Assembly (NCBI GenBank): GCA_039720395.1 | Contig: CM077824.1 | Coordinates: 30,223,859-30,287,858 of the forward strand | Direction of reading: 5' to 3' | Length of the DNA: 64,000 nt | Source of the DNA: Liquidambar formosana | Taxonomy: Eukaryota > Streptophyta > Magnoliopsida > Saxifragales > Altingiaceae | Part shown: piece by piece, positions 31,501 to 40,681 of the stretch | How positions within the stretch are numbered: the stretch's first letter is position 1 | Layout: the number at the start of each line of letters is the position of its first letter | The notes under the pieces: generated by a model | Database searches by the model: none | Told to the model about the DNA's origin: nothing | Seen by the model: only the letters and a program-made list of their open reading frames with translations | Made by a program: the position numbers and the translations under genes

Positions 31501-33959
31501 ATTCCGAAATCCGGAGATACCTTTTCTCTTTCATCACTCCTTCTTTCGAGCATTTGCACTAACTCGAATCCTCTCCATCCCAAGTCCTCTATTCCTTCTT
31601 TGATGCCTAACACTTGACCCGTGATTTCCCCATCCCCATGAATCACTAAGACACCTCCTTGCCACGGCATTTTGATCTTTTGGTGTACTGTCGACGGAAC
31701 AGCTTCGAGAGGGTGAAGCCAAGTTCTTCCCAACAGCATGTTGTAATTGGCCGGAATATCCATCACACAGAATTCCACCATAGATTCCACCGGTCCTAAT
31801 TTGCAGTTTGCTTTAAAAGTCCCTAGGACGCTCCTCGAGCTATTGTCGTATCCCCTCACAGTTACTGCGGATGGCGTTAGTTCTTCTTTAGGTACACCGA
31901 GGCGGTTGGCTGTGCGTAGCGGGCATACGTTGAGAGCCGACCCATTGTCTACGAGTACCACCGGGATCTTCAGGTTCTTGCATTCCACTGTGACATACAA
32001 GGGTTTTGCATGCCCTACCCCTTCTGTGGGAAGATCTTTTCTTGAGAATGTCAGCACGGTCTTTTCGGCAGCATCTACCCCCATGATCGACAACACTTGC
32101 TCAGGCGTGGTGTCGATGGGCACCTCGTGTTGAGCTAGTGCCTCCAATACCGTCTTCCTATGTTTCTTTGAAGCCACCAATAGACCCCATAAGCTAATGT
32201 TGGCCTGTGTCCTCTTCAACTGTTTCAGGACCCGGTCCTCCTCCTCTTCTTTCCCTATTTCCCCCAATTTGTGTCTCAACTCCTCTATGTCAACTTCAGG
32301 GTTCACGTCTTTCCCCGGATTGTCACCCTCTATATGAGGAGGCTTGAAATGCCTACCTGCGCGAGTAAGGTGCATAGTGTCCTCCTTAACTTGTTCCCAG
32401 AACCCTTTCTTAATATCCCCTTCTTCGTCACTGTCATCCCATGGTGAGCACACTGCAATGATGAGCATAGATGGATCCCCGCTTTCGCGTCCTCTTTCAA
32501 TCAGATTGGCATATGGCGGTGGTGCGTTATGGTTGGGAATGGGATTTCGATGCACATTGGGTTTCTTATCCTCTCCTGGCGGCGGCAGCTTCCCTGCTTC
32601 AATCATATCTTGTATCACATGTCTCAACCGAGTACAATTGTCGATCTTATGACCGATGCGCTGGTGAAACTCGCAGAACTCATTCTGCCTCCAGTTAGAT
32701 GGGATTGGGTTTGGAAGTGGCGGAGGTTCCAAGGCCTGTAAGTACCCTCTTCTAGACAGATTAGCAAATGCTTTGGACAAGGGTACTCCCAGATCGTGAA
32801 ATACCCTGGGCTTTCTTTCTGTCTGCTGAACATTCCCTACTGTTGCTTGCACTGGTCCTCCGATTCTACTGCCTCCACTTGCTCCACTGTTGCCACTGTT
32901 TGCCCCGAACACCCTCTTGGGCCTGGTCTCGATCTGCCCTTTGTTTATTGCATCTTCTATTCGGGTCCCGCACTGGTACAGTTGCTGGAAATCCATGACG
33001 GATGAGGTTAGCATTTTGTCGAAATAGACTGGTGTTAGATTTTTCAGGATCATGTTGACTTGATCTATCTCTGCCGGCCTATTTGTCAGTTTCACTGCCT
33101 TTGCTCTCCATCGCCCTATGAACTCAGAAAAAAGCTCATCGGGTTTCTGCCTTGTCATTTCTAAATCCCTCAACGTTACATCCAATACTGTATTATAGTT
33201 GTACTTATTGGTGAACTCCTCGGTCAATACCTCCCAGGTCCCAGTTATCTTCTCATCGAGCTTGTAATACCATTTTGAAGCATCACCAGATAAGGATAGT
33301 GGAAACGCGAAGTGGATTTGCTCCGAGGTTAGGCCCCTCATTCTAGCTATGCTCATATACTGACGCAGATGTTGCTTAGGGTCGCCAGTTCCATCAAACT
33401 TCTCGTAATCTGCAATCTTGAATTTAGGGGGTAGTTGAACTCTAGCCTCAGAGGTGGCACCGGGCATAGAAAACATGTAGTCGTCTATCCCTTGAGACTT
33501 ACGCCAGGCGGCCTTCATCTGCCTTATCTGCTCTCTCATTTCATGATTCTCCACCTCTAGCTTATCGAACCTGGGATCTTCCACTTTGCCCTTGTCTTTA
33601 ACATTCTTCTTGCTAGCTATGTAATCTGCGAAATCCTCATCATCCCAAGGGTGAGATTCGCCTTCGTGAGTTTTCGGTGCACCACTCCCTTCTCCTTCCT
33701 TGTCGACTCCCTTTTCACCTTCGGGTTGATCAGATGACCCTTTACCCCCCATCTCTAAATGCTCTAGCCTCTGGGTTAACCCCGTGATGAGTTCCTTCAT
33801 TTCTGCCTTATCCTGTCGCAACATAGCCACGAGATCGGTTAAAGTTGGCTCCGCTACCATTGGTTTCGGTTCCACTTTCCTCAGTCGGTTGGATGTAGGT
33901 GATCGGACCCAAACACAACCTGGCACACTCTTCTGTGATAGACCAATCCTTTGCTGCAT
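28491..33959 (-). CDS. Gypsy Gag-protease-G-patch-RT-RNase H-aRNase H polyprotein, 1822 aa, intact
   Basis: One open frame. Gag core at about residues 175-345 (PPKFKIADYEKFDGTGDP, FPLSLSGDASKWYYKLD), a zinc-finger-like CEFHQRIGHKIDNC near 430, protease with VDNGSALNVCPL near 670, a G-patch-like segment MKRMGYIPGMGMGKNGQG near 830, RT from about 1130 (YRDLNKACPKDDFPLP, YVDDMIVKS near 1295), RT-linked RNase H near 1440-1510 (QAIYYLSKKLHDYEARY), and a second RNase H from about 1585 (YFDGASNQYGNGIG, NTTEYEACIAG, YGDSALVI, NQFADALATLAS). The protease has DNG where DTG or DSG is usual. The start is the first ATG after a leader of about 940 bp. The long uninterrupted frame contrasts with the other elements here. 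Confidence 0.92.
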   Translation of the reverse strand: MQQRIGLSQKSVPGCVWVRSPTSNRLRKVEPKPMVAEPTLTDLVAMLRQDKAEMKELITGLTQRLEHLEMGGKGSSDQPEGEKGVDKEGEGSGAPKTHEGESHPWDDEDFADYIASKKNVKDKGKVEDPRFDKLEVENHEMREQIRQMKAAWRKSQGIDDYMFSMPGATSEARVQLPPKFKIADYEKFDGTGDPKQHLRQYMSIARMRGLTSEQIHFAFPLSLSGDASKWYYKLDEKITGTWEVLTEEFTNKYNYNTVLDVTLRDLEMTRQKPDELFSEFIGRWRAKAVKLTNRPAEIDQVNMILKNLTPVYFDKMLTSSVMDFQQLYQCGTRIEDAINKGQIETRPKRVFGANSGNSGASGGSRIGGPVQATVGNVQQTERKPRVFHDLGVPLSKAFANLSRRGYLQALEPPPLPNPIPSNWRQNEFCEFHQRIGHKIDNCTRLRHVIQDMIEAGKLPPPGEDKKPNVHRNPIPNHNAPPPYANLIERGRESGDPSMLIIAVCSPWDDSDEEGDIKKGFWEQVKEDTMHLTRAGRHFKPPHIEGDNPGKDVNPEVDIEELRHKLGEIGKEEEEDRVLKQLKRTQANISLWGLLVASKKHRKTVLEALAQHEVPIDTTPEQVLSIMGVDAAEKTVLTFSRKDLPTEGVGHAKPLYVTVECKNLKIPVVLVDNGSALNVCPLRTANRLGVPKEELTPSAVTVRGYDNSSRSVLGTFKANCKLGPVESMVEFCVMDIPANYNMLLGRTWLHPLEAVPSTVHQKIKMPWQGGVLVIHGDGEITGQVLGIKEGIEDLGWRGFELVQMLERRSDEREKVSPDFGIGVGYTVAHIMKRMGYIPGMGMGKNGQGVTELPDFRAQKDRKGIGYEGKSGVPKNEGTLNGNFVKEGEDFPFCGFPEPWVDKTNGRRLPGLEVFFAETLKITPSWGKAEEVKALDVDWADNLEQGAWEHLLSEHNLSIAVLADQVVTENLTELITEANGGTSTWTWEKMEKTIVGDRITTQTDKIMVNPTTIFDDIKASEANYDVIYPIDNEMNSDFAYIDMSLEKYIALMSEDPDLNKVINEDYERSVEPIKSETVKINLGTIENLKEVQIGSTLSIKEQTDLKILLSEFQDVFAWSYDDMPGIDPEIVQHHIITKEGAKPVKQRLRRMQPEWLIKVKEEVTKLLNVGFIRAVDQADWVANIVPVPKKDGRVRVCVDYRDLNKACPKDDFPLPHIDVLVDNTAGSALMSFMDGFSGYNQIKMAPKDMSKTTFTIGWGTYCYTVMPFGLKNAGATYQRMATALLHDMMHKEVEVYVDDMIVKSATREEHMDNLEKFFKRIRKYKLRLNPQKCTFGVTAGKLLGYLVTHRGIEVDPVKIKAILEMPPPKTEKEVRGFLGKLQYISRFIARLTLTCEPIFKLLRKKESKEWNEQCQQVFEAIKMYLLNPPILAPPRPGKPVLLYLSVFEEALGSMLAQQDDHGNEQAIYYLSKKLHDYEARYSAMEKSCFALVWAVQKLRHILITFEVWVVARMDPLKYLLEKPALNNRLSRWLFLLSEFELTYVTQKAIKGGAVADFCAEHPVMGQVLREDFPDEDLFYIECSKTWKMYFDGASNQYGNGIGVILISPNGSHVPLSIKLDFKNSNNTTEYEACIAGLEALLALGVEEAEIYGDSALVIAQVQKIWKTKEEHLKPYQAYLESLAQKFRKITFTPLPRSQNQFADALATLASLINIPEGMTLQPLMIQQKSHPSHETTIMTLEEEVDDGNPWYFDIQNFLEKGAYPSRADKRDRRALRLLAAQYVLCGGKLFKRSPNGTHLLCISKEVARVLVTEVHERVLRTTHE

Positions 33960-34901
33960 TTAGCCATATGTAACTTTATCAAGCCCATGTCCTTCATTTG
34001 AATAAATAACATTGTTCCATTAAGATTACCCAATTACTGCTTACTATACCTTGGGCTTTGTCATGTTTACTATGTCTTTCAAATGCCCAAGGTATAACAA
34101 GTGGACACAAAGCCGTTATTTCGCCAACTTAAGCCCAATACAGAAATATCTCTCATCTCTCAACAATTTGGGCCCGAACCTGATATTCATTCTTCTTCTT
34201 TTTTTTTTTTTTTTTTTTTGGTCAGGCCCAATTACAAATAATTCTCCACTCTTTCGGGCTTAAGTTCGGATATAACTTGCTTTGGACTTGATTCTTAGCT
34301 GGATTTTGGATTTGATTGCCAACACGGTTATCCTAGTGCTAAACCCACATAGTCCATTAATTATCTCACGTCGGCCCAATATCACACACCTCACTCTCTT
34401 CTGGATCATGGACCCATGTATTTTTTCTTATTATTTTACACAAGTCCAAGTCCAATGACAATATCACACAACTTCCCTCAATCGGGCTCAACTTGAGATA
34501 GCTAATAGATAATGGGGGCCTCGTCCCAAGCCCGCGATGAATTCCTAATATGAATGCAACATGACATGGCACACATTCAAGCAAGGGTACGCAAAGGTTG
34601 GTCGGGTAACTAGTGGTGTTGGTTAATGGGGTACTTCTCCTTCAAGGGTCACCCAAGCTAGGGCACTCAAAGAGTGGCCCGTTAGCGTACTCACAAGTTT
34701 ATTACAGGCTAGTGGCACAGGCTGTGGGTTGATGATGCCAACTTCCAGTAACCATAGGCCCGAATGGGACCCGGTACCTTTCATCAGACTGTCATCGAGG
34801 GTAAGGGGTGGTAGTGCGCGTGTGTGCAATTTTGGTCTTTTTCAATTAAACAATTTAAATTAAGTAAAGCCATAAATCACTATACGGAATCTAGCTCTCT
34901 A
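33960..34901 (-). other. Gypsy leader between PBS and gag-pol
   Basis: About 940 bp, no coding domain seen. It contains a poly-T/A run at about 34199-34220 and a single isolated GGGTACGCA at about 34587 that is not part of an array. Confidence 0.6.
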
Positions 34902-34919
34902 TCCCCAGTGGAGTCGCCA
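34902..34919 (-). other. Primer binding site of the gypsy element
   Basis: The minus strand reads TGGCGACTCCACTGGGGA one base after the LTR end. It begins TGG, complementary to a tRNA CCA end. The same motif follows the LTR at 57516. The tRNA identity is not established here. Confidence 0.75.
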
Positions 34920-35322
34920 CTGTGAGCGCCACGCCCGGTACCACATGGTTCGAGAATATGCATTAGCCTCAAAGGACTAACACGGAGAGGAGTCGCCACC
35001 CAATAATGGGAACGAGTGAACCCTAGCAGGGTCTAGCTCGTCATAACCAGAGATTCGGGTTCGGAGCTAGGGTACGCAGTTGGGAAGGTGTTAGGCACCC
35101 AGCCACGCCCGGTCGGAACCGGCCCCCACACATGATTGATGGCTTTAATTAATCTAAATATTTAACTAAAATCAACCCTACTCATTCAACCACAGCAGCA
35201 CGCAAATCATGATGATATGATGGAAACAAGAGATATAAAACACACATAAAGAAATGACCATGCAAATTAATTAACTATCGTAATAAATACGATAAAGAGG
35301 GAAACTGTCTGCCGAGGTAAGG

Positions 35323-35616
35323 TGCGTACGCATCACTGATTGGTGCGTACGCACCTAATAGGCATTTCACGCAGAATCACAGAACTCACATATCAGTCTA
35401 CATCATGCATCCTTAATAAAATAAAATATGCAGAAAATAAATATGAATATGAATATAGACTAAACCTAAATCATGCTAATCATGCTGTAGACAGAAAAAT
35501 AACATAAACTAAAATAAAAGAAAAACTGTCTGCCAATACTTTATGTGCGTACGCGGTATTATTTACTGCGTACGCACACCATATACTGAGTACGCAGTAC
35601 AATAATTGCGTACGCA
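35323..35616. repeat. TGCGTACGCA arrays in the downstream half of the right LTR
   Basis: Sites start at 35323 and 35344 (21 bp), and at 35546, 35567, 35587 and 35607 (21, 20, 20), the counterparts of those at 20674-20967. Confidence 0.9.
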
Positions 35617-36305
35617 CCTATTGGCGATTTATGTCATCTCTCAAAACTCATTGTATGCGATCAGAAATCATATATGTCCGTTTTTGCAGATTAGAGTCTG
35701 AAACCACCTTTATGGTAACACAGGAGATTTTCATACCAGCAAAATCATCATATAATTAAGCCCTAGTCTATTGCATGATGCTTATACAGAAATATGCATA
35801 AAGTCCTAAGTTCTCTTATGGAAAGAGTCCACTATGTGATGATATGCAATCAATATCATGCAGTTATCATGGCATTCATGGCAGCACATTACTTTATGAA
35901 ATATGAATTTTCATGCTTAATAGGTAAATTATACATACAGAATACAGATGTTACCCTCAGGGTTCTCCACTCTGATTCCTTTAAGGACTACTCCTTCTTG
36001 AACCTCCAGAGTTGCAGCTTCCTACACTCTCTCTCTGTTCCTCTCTTTCCTTCTCTCTCTTTTCCTCTCTTTCCTTCTCTCTCTTTTTGTTCTATAGCTT
36101 TCCTTCTCTCTATGATTTTTCCCCCCTCTCCCCTTTTCTTCAGGTGTCTAGTGGGTTATATATAGGCATAGGAAGTAGGATTAGGGGTCTCTGATGTTTT
36201 TCCCGAAATCTAGGTCTCCTAAGCATGTTACAACACGTTCCTTGAAAGAGTTCTGATCTGGAGGGCAAATGGCCCGAAAAGAAAGGTTCTGGAAGCATAA
36301 TTCCA

Positions 36306-36356
36306 TGCGTACGCACCATAATTCCATGCGTACGCACCCATATTAATGCGTACACA
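36306..36356. repeat. TGCGTACGCA array in U3 of the right LTR
   Basis: Sites start at 36306, 36327 and 36347 (21 and 20 bp). The last is TGCGTACACA. The run begins about 140 bp upstream of the TATA box on the minus strand. Confidence 0.9.
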
Positions 36357-36507
36357 TTTATGTCCGTGAATTTACCATATTTCTTAGCTGCAACTCTTTT
36401 GGCTCATGTAGGCGAATTCCAAAGTTCGTCAAAGTATATGAACTAACCTCATCACAGGGCGTTTCCAATCCGACTCATCGGGTGCAAAATGGGGTGTCTA
36501 CATTGTG

Positions 36508-37783
36508 GCACTGTCTGCTAGACATATATCTCCACCAGTCATCTCGGAATTGAATAATTCATTATCAAGATCCATACCTTTTCATGAAAATATATAAATT
36601 TGAGTCTAAAAATAAATAGACAAATAGATAAAATATGAAAATAAAATGCATATGAAATAACATTCTTATTGATAATAAGAAAATAGAAAAAGGTAATAAC
36701 GTTAATTGATGTGGACATTTCCATCACCAATTAAATGGTCAATTTTTCCATTAGGCTCTTTAAAGAAGTCTGAAACATCTAAATGAGTTATATCCACGAG
36801 GTCATTGTGATCAATAAAATTTGTTTCTACTTTCTTGCCTTTCTTCTTGATTGAGGCTTGGTAAAGTTTGACCAAATGATCAGGCGTACGACAGGTACGC
36901 AATCAATGCCCTTTCATACCACAACTAAAGCAAATATCTTCATACTGCTCAGGCCTTTGATTTTTCTCTCTTTCTTGTTTGGCCACATTGGTGGACCACT
37001 TCTAGTGGTATGATGTGGTTTTATTGTGGCGACCACCTGAATAATTATTATAACCACCACGTTGTGAATAATTATTTCGCCCACGACCGCGACCACGCCC
37101 ACGACCACGACTATGGCCACGTCCGCGACCTCGTCCACGACCACGAGACGATGTTGCATTCACTTCAGGGAATGCTGCAGAACCGGTTGGACGGGATTGG
37201 TGATTTTTCAGTAAAAGCTCGTTGTTTTGTTCAGCAATGAGAATACATGATATCAATTCAGAATATTTTGAAAATCTACGCTCTCGATATTGCTGCTGCG
37301 GAGCACATTCGAGGCATGAAATGTAGAATACGTTTTTTCTAACATGTCTTCTTCTGTTACTTTTTCTCCACACAATTTCAATTGGGAGCTGATTTTGAAT
37401 AATGTTGAGTTATACTCAGCAATTGTTTTGAAATCTTACAACCTCAGGTGTATCCAATCATAACGAGCTTTTGGAAGAATGACAGTTTTCTGGTGGTCAT
37501 ATCTATCTTTCAAGTCATTCCATAGGGTAAAAGGGTCCTTTACTGTGAGATATTCTGTTTTTAACCCCTCATCAAGGTGATGACGAAGAAAAATCAATGC
37601 CTTGGCGCGATCCTGTAGGGACGCTTGATTTTCTTGCTGAATTGTATTACCCAAATTCATTGCAGTAAGATGGATTTCAGCATCAAGAATCCAAGACAAA
37701 TAATTATTTCCCGAAATATTAAGGGCGGCAAACTCAAGTTTCGTAAGGTTTGATATTGTCGGAGTGCTATAATTATATGTCAA
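36508..37783 (-). pseudogene. Copia gag and protease region, broken
   Basis: Right part of the copia coding region. Gag starts near 37783 (SNLTKLEFAALNISGNNYLS, then DRAKALIFLRHHLDEGLK), a UBN2-type copia gag. An RGRG-rich segment follows at about 37160-37080. The CCHC knuckle near 36950-36900 (CFSCGMKGH...LRTC) is hit by a TGA in place of a Trp codon. Another stop (TAA) is at 37436-37438. The region ends at the gypsy insertion, just before the integrase part at 20271. Confidence 0.8.
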
Positions 37784-38319
37784 AATAAAATGATATTTTG
37801 TTAATATATGAATAAATCAAAACATATAAGGAAGTACGTAAATTTTATAAATGCTAAATTCCTTATTATGATTTATCATGAGATCATTAGTAAAATATGA
37901 AGTATGCATATTTCAATACAAAGGGGTACAAAACATATTTAATTGAAAGTCATTATTAATCGTTACTTTAAACAATTGGATTAAATTTAGACATTATTCA
38001 AAATTTCTAAAACTTCAGGTTTTCAATTGTCTAGCAGAAATCCCAGATTCAGGTGTACCACGAAATAATTACGCAAAAAAAATATCAAATGGTCACCCAA
38101 TGACACGAAAATTGGTAGGATGTTAGCCCAACAAGTCAGTGACAAAATCCAATTCGTTTCATCTCAAAATCATAATTAGAACTAAAGTTATGAATTAAAT
38201 GGTAAAATGGGTTCGTGCTGTCAACACAGTATAACACACAAAACCTCAACCAAGTATTTACTTAAAACACTTATCTCGTAGGTTTATTCTATAAACCGAT
38301 GCTTATTTCTTCAATGTCA

Positions 38320-38590
38320 TTCCACTTCTAGTGGTTTGGTATTTTATTTTTCCACACCAAATATATTCATTCCACTTCTGGTGGTTTGATATTTCATTGC
38401 TCCACTTCTAGTGGTTTGATATTTCATTAATCCACTTCTAGTGGTTTGGTATTTTATTACTCCACTTCTAGTGGTTTAGTATTCCACTTCTAGTGGTTTA
38501 GTATTTCATTGCTCCACTTCTAATGGTTTGATATGTCATTAATCCACTTCTGGTGGTTTGGTATTCCATTATTCCACTTCTGGTGGTTTT
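38320..38590. repeat. Tandem repeat with CCACTTCTAGTGG palindrome
   Basis: About nine copies of TCCACTTCTAGTGGTTTGGTATTTCATT with variation. Most units are about 30 bp, one about 23 bp. Each contains the interrupted palindrome CCAC-TTCTA-GTGG, so the RNA could form a series of small hairpins. Confidence 0.85.
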
Positions 38591-38884
38591 TATCATAAAA
38601 TGACATACTTTAAGCTGACACAGTGAAGTTACCAGTAAATCTAAGAGAAGTTGACTGACAACAGAGGTGACGTTGACAGTCAACTCGTAGTAAAACAAGA
38701 GCAGATTTTTGTGTGTTCTTCTATGCTAACTAAAGCAAAAGTTAAGACGCACCCACGAATTTTCGCCAAAATTTTACAAGCATCTAAAGAAGTTGCATAA
38801 CACAGAATAGAGAAATATATTACTCAATTTAATTTGGTCATCATTGACCATCACTTTATTCAATTAAATTGAGACTTTATTCAT

Positions 38885-39095
38885 TATTTCTAAAACTTCA
38901 GGTTTTGAAATTTGTCTCTTGCTTCAGGAAGAGAACAGATGAATAATAACCTTTTTTTTTTTTTTTTATAGAAAACTTCTGGTTTTCAGATCTTTCTCTT
39001 ACTTCAGGAAGAGAAGATGAATTGTTACCCTTTTTCCTTTTTAATTATAAAACTTCAGGTTTTATTTTAAATCTTCTCTTGCTTCAGGAAGAGAA
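38885..39095. repeat. Tandem repeat with AAACTTCAGGTTT and CTTCAGGAAGAGA
   Basis: Three units of roughly 70-80 bp, each with AAAACTTCAGGTTTT followed by TCTCTTGCTTCAGGAAGAGAA. A single further AAAACTTCAGGTTTTC lies at about 38005. Confidence 0.8.
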
Positions 39096-39426
39096 GATAG
39101 ACATTCCTCCATTCGAGATATAGAATTTAGATTGAAATATTAACAATAAGCAAAACTTATAACATAGCAATAAAGATTAATGCAAATATAATTTCTACGT
39201 TGGATTAGTAACATGGATGTAAAATCAACCTTGTTAAATAAAATTTATCACTATGAAATCAGCATGCTAATAGTGATCAAAATAAATGATTTACTTATAA
39301 AAACATCGTAAATATGGAAGATGAATATATGTGTATGTAACTCACCACAACCAAATTGGTTAAAAACGAAGATGCTGGTAGTATGATATTGCTCACAAAT
39401 TCCTTGAGCAATTCGTGCTGATAACG

Positions 39427-39672
39427 TGTTATAAAACCAAGAATTTAGAACAAGTTATGAGGAGAATAAATTTCTCATTCATCTTCTTTCTCTTCTTTCT
39501 CTCCAAATACACATCTTCTGTTCTTTCTCCCCTTCCCCTTTTATCTTTGTTTGCATTAGGTCCACATGATGGGATTACCTAACCCACTTATGAAGTGGTG
39601 TTCCCATTATCACAAAGTGGAGGGGGTGTGGACATCCACTCAATTTCCACTCAATGTTTAATATTTATAACA
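39427..39672 (-). mobile_element. Copia 5' LTR
   Basis: Partner of 14600-14845. Flanked on the right by the target duplication GGGAG (39673-39677), which is also the first five bases of the outer element's terminus. Confidence 0.9.
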
Positions 39673-40681
39673 GGGAGACGTTATTGCCAGAGTTAAAACC
39701 TTTGCTTCCACGACTTTTTATTGCGATCAGAGAAAACTACCCCTGAAAAGTGAAGAGAGCACATTTAAAAAATTACTCCGATAGGGAAAGGACAGAGGAG
39801 AGAGAGGAGGGAGAAAAGCGGAGAGAGGAGAGTGACGGTCTCATGATCATGTTGGCACTCCGACGAAATCAAAGAGAGAAAAGGTACGGATGAGAAAAAA
39901 GAAGAGATAAGTCTAAAGAGGAAAGAGAAAAGGGTTGTGACTCCGCTGATGACCGCTTGCCGTTAAGGGAAATAAGACAGAATAGGAAATAAGAGTAAGG
40001 GGATTCTGATGGAGTGATGGGGGTTGTTGAATCCGGTGCTGCTGGCTTGAAAAGGGTTAGTTTTTTTTTTTTTTTTTTTGATAAATTTTTGCAATTCCAG
40101 CCATACAATCCCATTCTTTCTGGGATATCATCTCGAAGAAATTTATAGGGGACAGATTTTCTCTTATTTGCTCTACTTCTTACCCATCCCTATCCTCATA
40201 CATTGGCTTTAACGAAATGGGAACCGATTGTCAGATTACAACCTTCTTAAGCTTCCTATGAAGATAGTGGCAAGAAGAAAGACCAAATGGAAACTAATGA
40301 TGACCTCAAAACAGAGTCAGATTCTGAGAGTATTTTGGCTTTTTATTCTCTTTTTATTCTTTTTACTCTTCTTGCTTCATTGTCGTTCATCCCTCCCTAT
40401 ATTTTCAATCCCATTTAATCCCATTTATCCAACTTCCTCTCTTCTTTGTTCTTCACCCATTTTTTTTCTTTCTTTGTACTTCATATTCCCTTTGATTTCG
40501 GGTTTTTGTTTTGTTTTGTTCTAGAGAAGAAGTTGAATTGGATTGTAGCATAGATGGAGAAAAGAGGGCCAGTGTTCGTTGTACTGGAAACTAGTAGTAG
40601 AATAGGTGGAGGTAGAGAAGCGCTCTGAGAGGATGAGGGAAAGAGAACTGATGAAAAGGAGGAGTGAGGAAAAAAAGGAAA

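Larger units (their letters stand above)
20272..36502 (-). mobile_element. Intact young Tat-lineage Ty3/gypsy retrotransposon with two antisense accessory genes
   Basis: 16.2 kb, flanked by the 5-bp target duplication TTGTG (20267-20271 and 36503-36507), inside the copia integrase. The LTRs are 20272-21850 and 34921-36502, with about eight substitutions and one 3-bp indel between them. Sense order on the minus strand: 5' LTR, PBS, leader, gag-protease-RT-RNase H-aRNase H (33959-28491), integrase (28522-27473), two plus-strand genes (27296-22897), 44/45-bp tandem repeats, polypurine tract, 3' LTR. The dual RNase H and antisense genes place it in the Tat lineage. Apart from one single-base frameshift before integrase it has no obvious lesion. 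Confidence 0.93.
34921..36502 (-). mobile_element. Gypsy 5' LTR (1582 bp)
   Basis: Nearly identical to 20272-21850. The TATA box is at 36157-36165 (minus strand). Differences are mostly C-to-T or G-to-A. One palindrome (36347) has changed to TGCGTACACA, and there is a local replacement near 36297-36305 that accounts for the extra three bases. Confidence 0.93.
37784..39426 (-). other. Copia leader (5' untranslated region) and primer site
   Basis: 1.6 kb between the 5' LTR and gag. Immediately inside the LTR the minus strand reads CGTTATCAGCACGAATTGC, the putative primer site. Most of the leader is AT-rich and contains two families of short palindromic repeats (38320-38590 and 38885-39095). 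The length is unusual for a copia element with a 246-bp LTR. Confidence 0.6.
14600..39672 (-). mobile_element. Ty1/copia retrotransposon, complete but interrupted by two later insertions
   Basis: 246-bp LTRs at 14600-14845 and 39427-39672, both TGTTAT...TAACA, are flanked by the 5-bp target duplication GGGAG (14595-14599 and 39673-39677). Gene order on the minus strand is gag, protease, integrase, RT, RNase H, which is copia order. Removing the solo LTR and the gypsy leaves about 7.2 kb, including a long 1.6-kb repetitive leader. The LTRs differ at roughly six of 246 positions, older than the nested gypsy, which agrees with the nesting. Coding sequence has several premature stops. Confidence 0.9.

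Noticed and set aside
28963..33005. Many plus-strand open frames over gag-pol
   Set aside because: Shadows of the 1822-codon polyprotein; none has a recognisable domain.
36914..37160. Val/Ile-rich and Gly/Arg-rich open frames
   Set aside because: Shadows of the RGRG-rich copia gag region in other frames.
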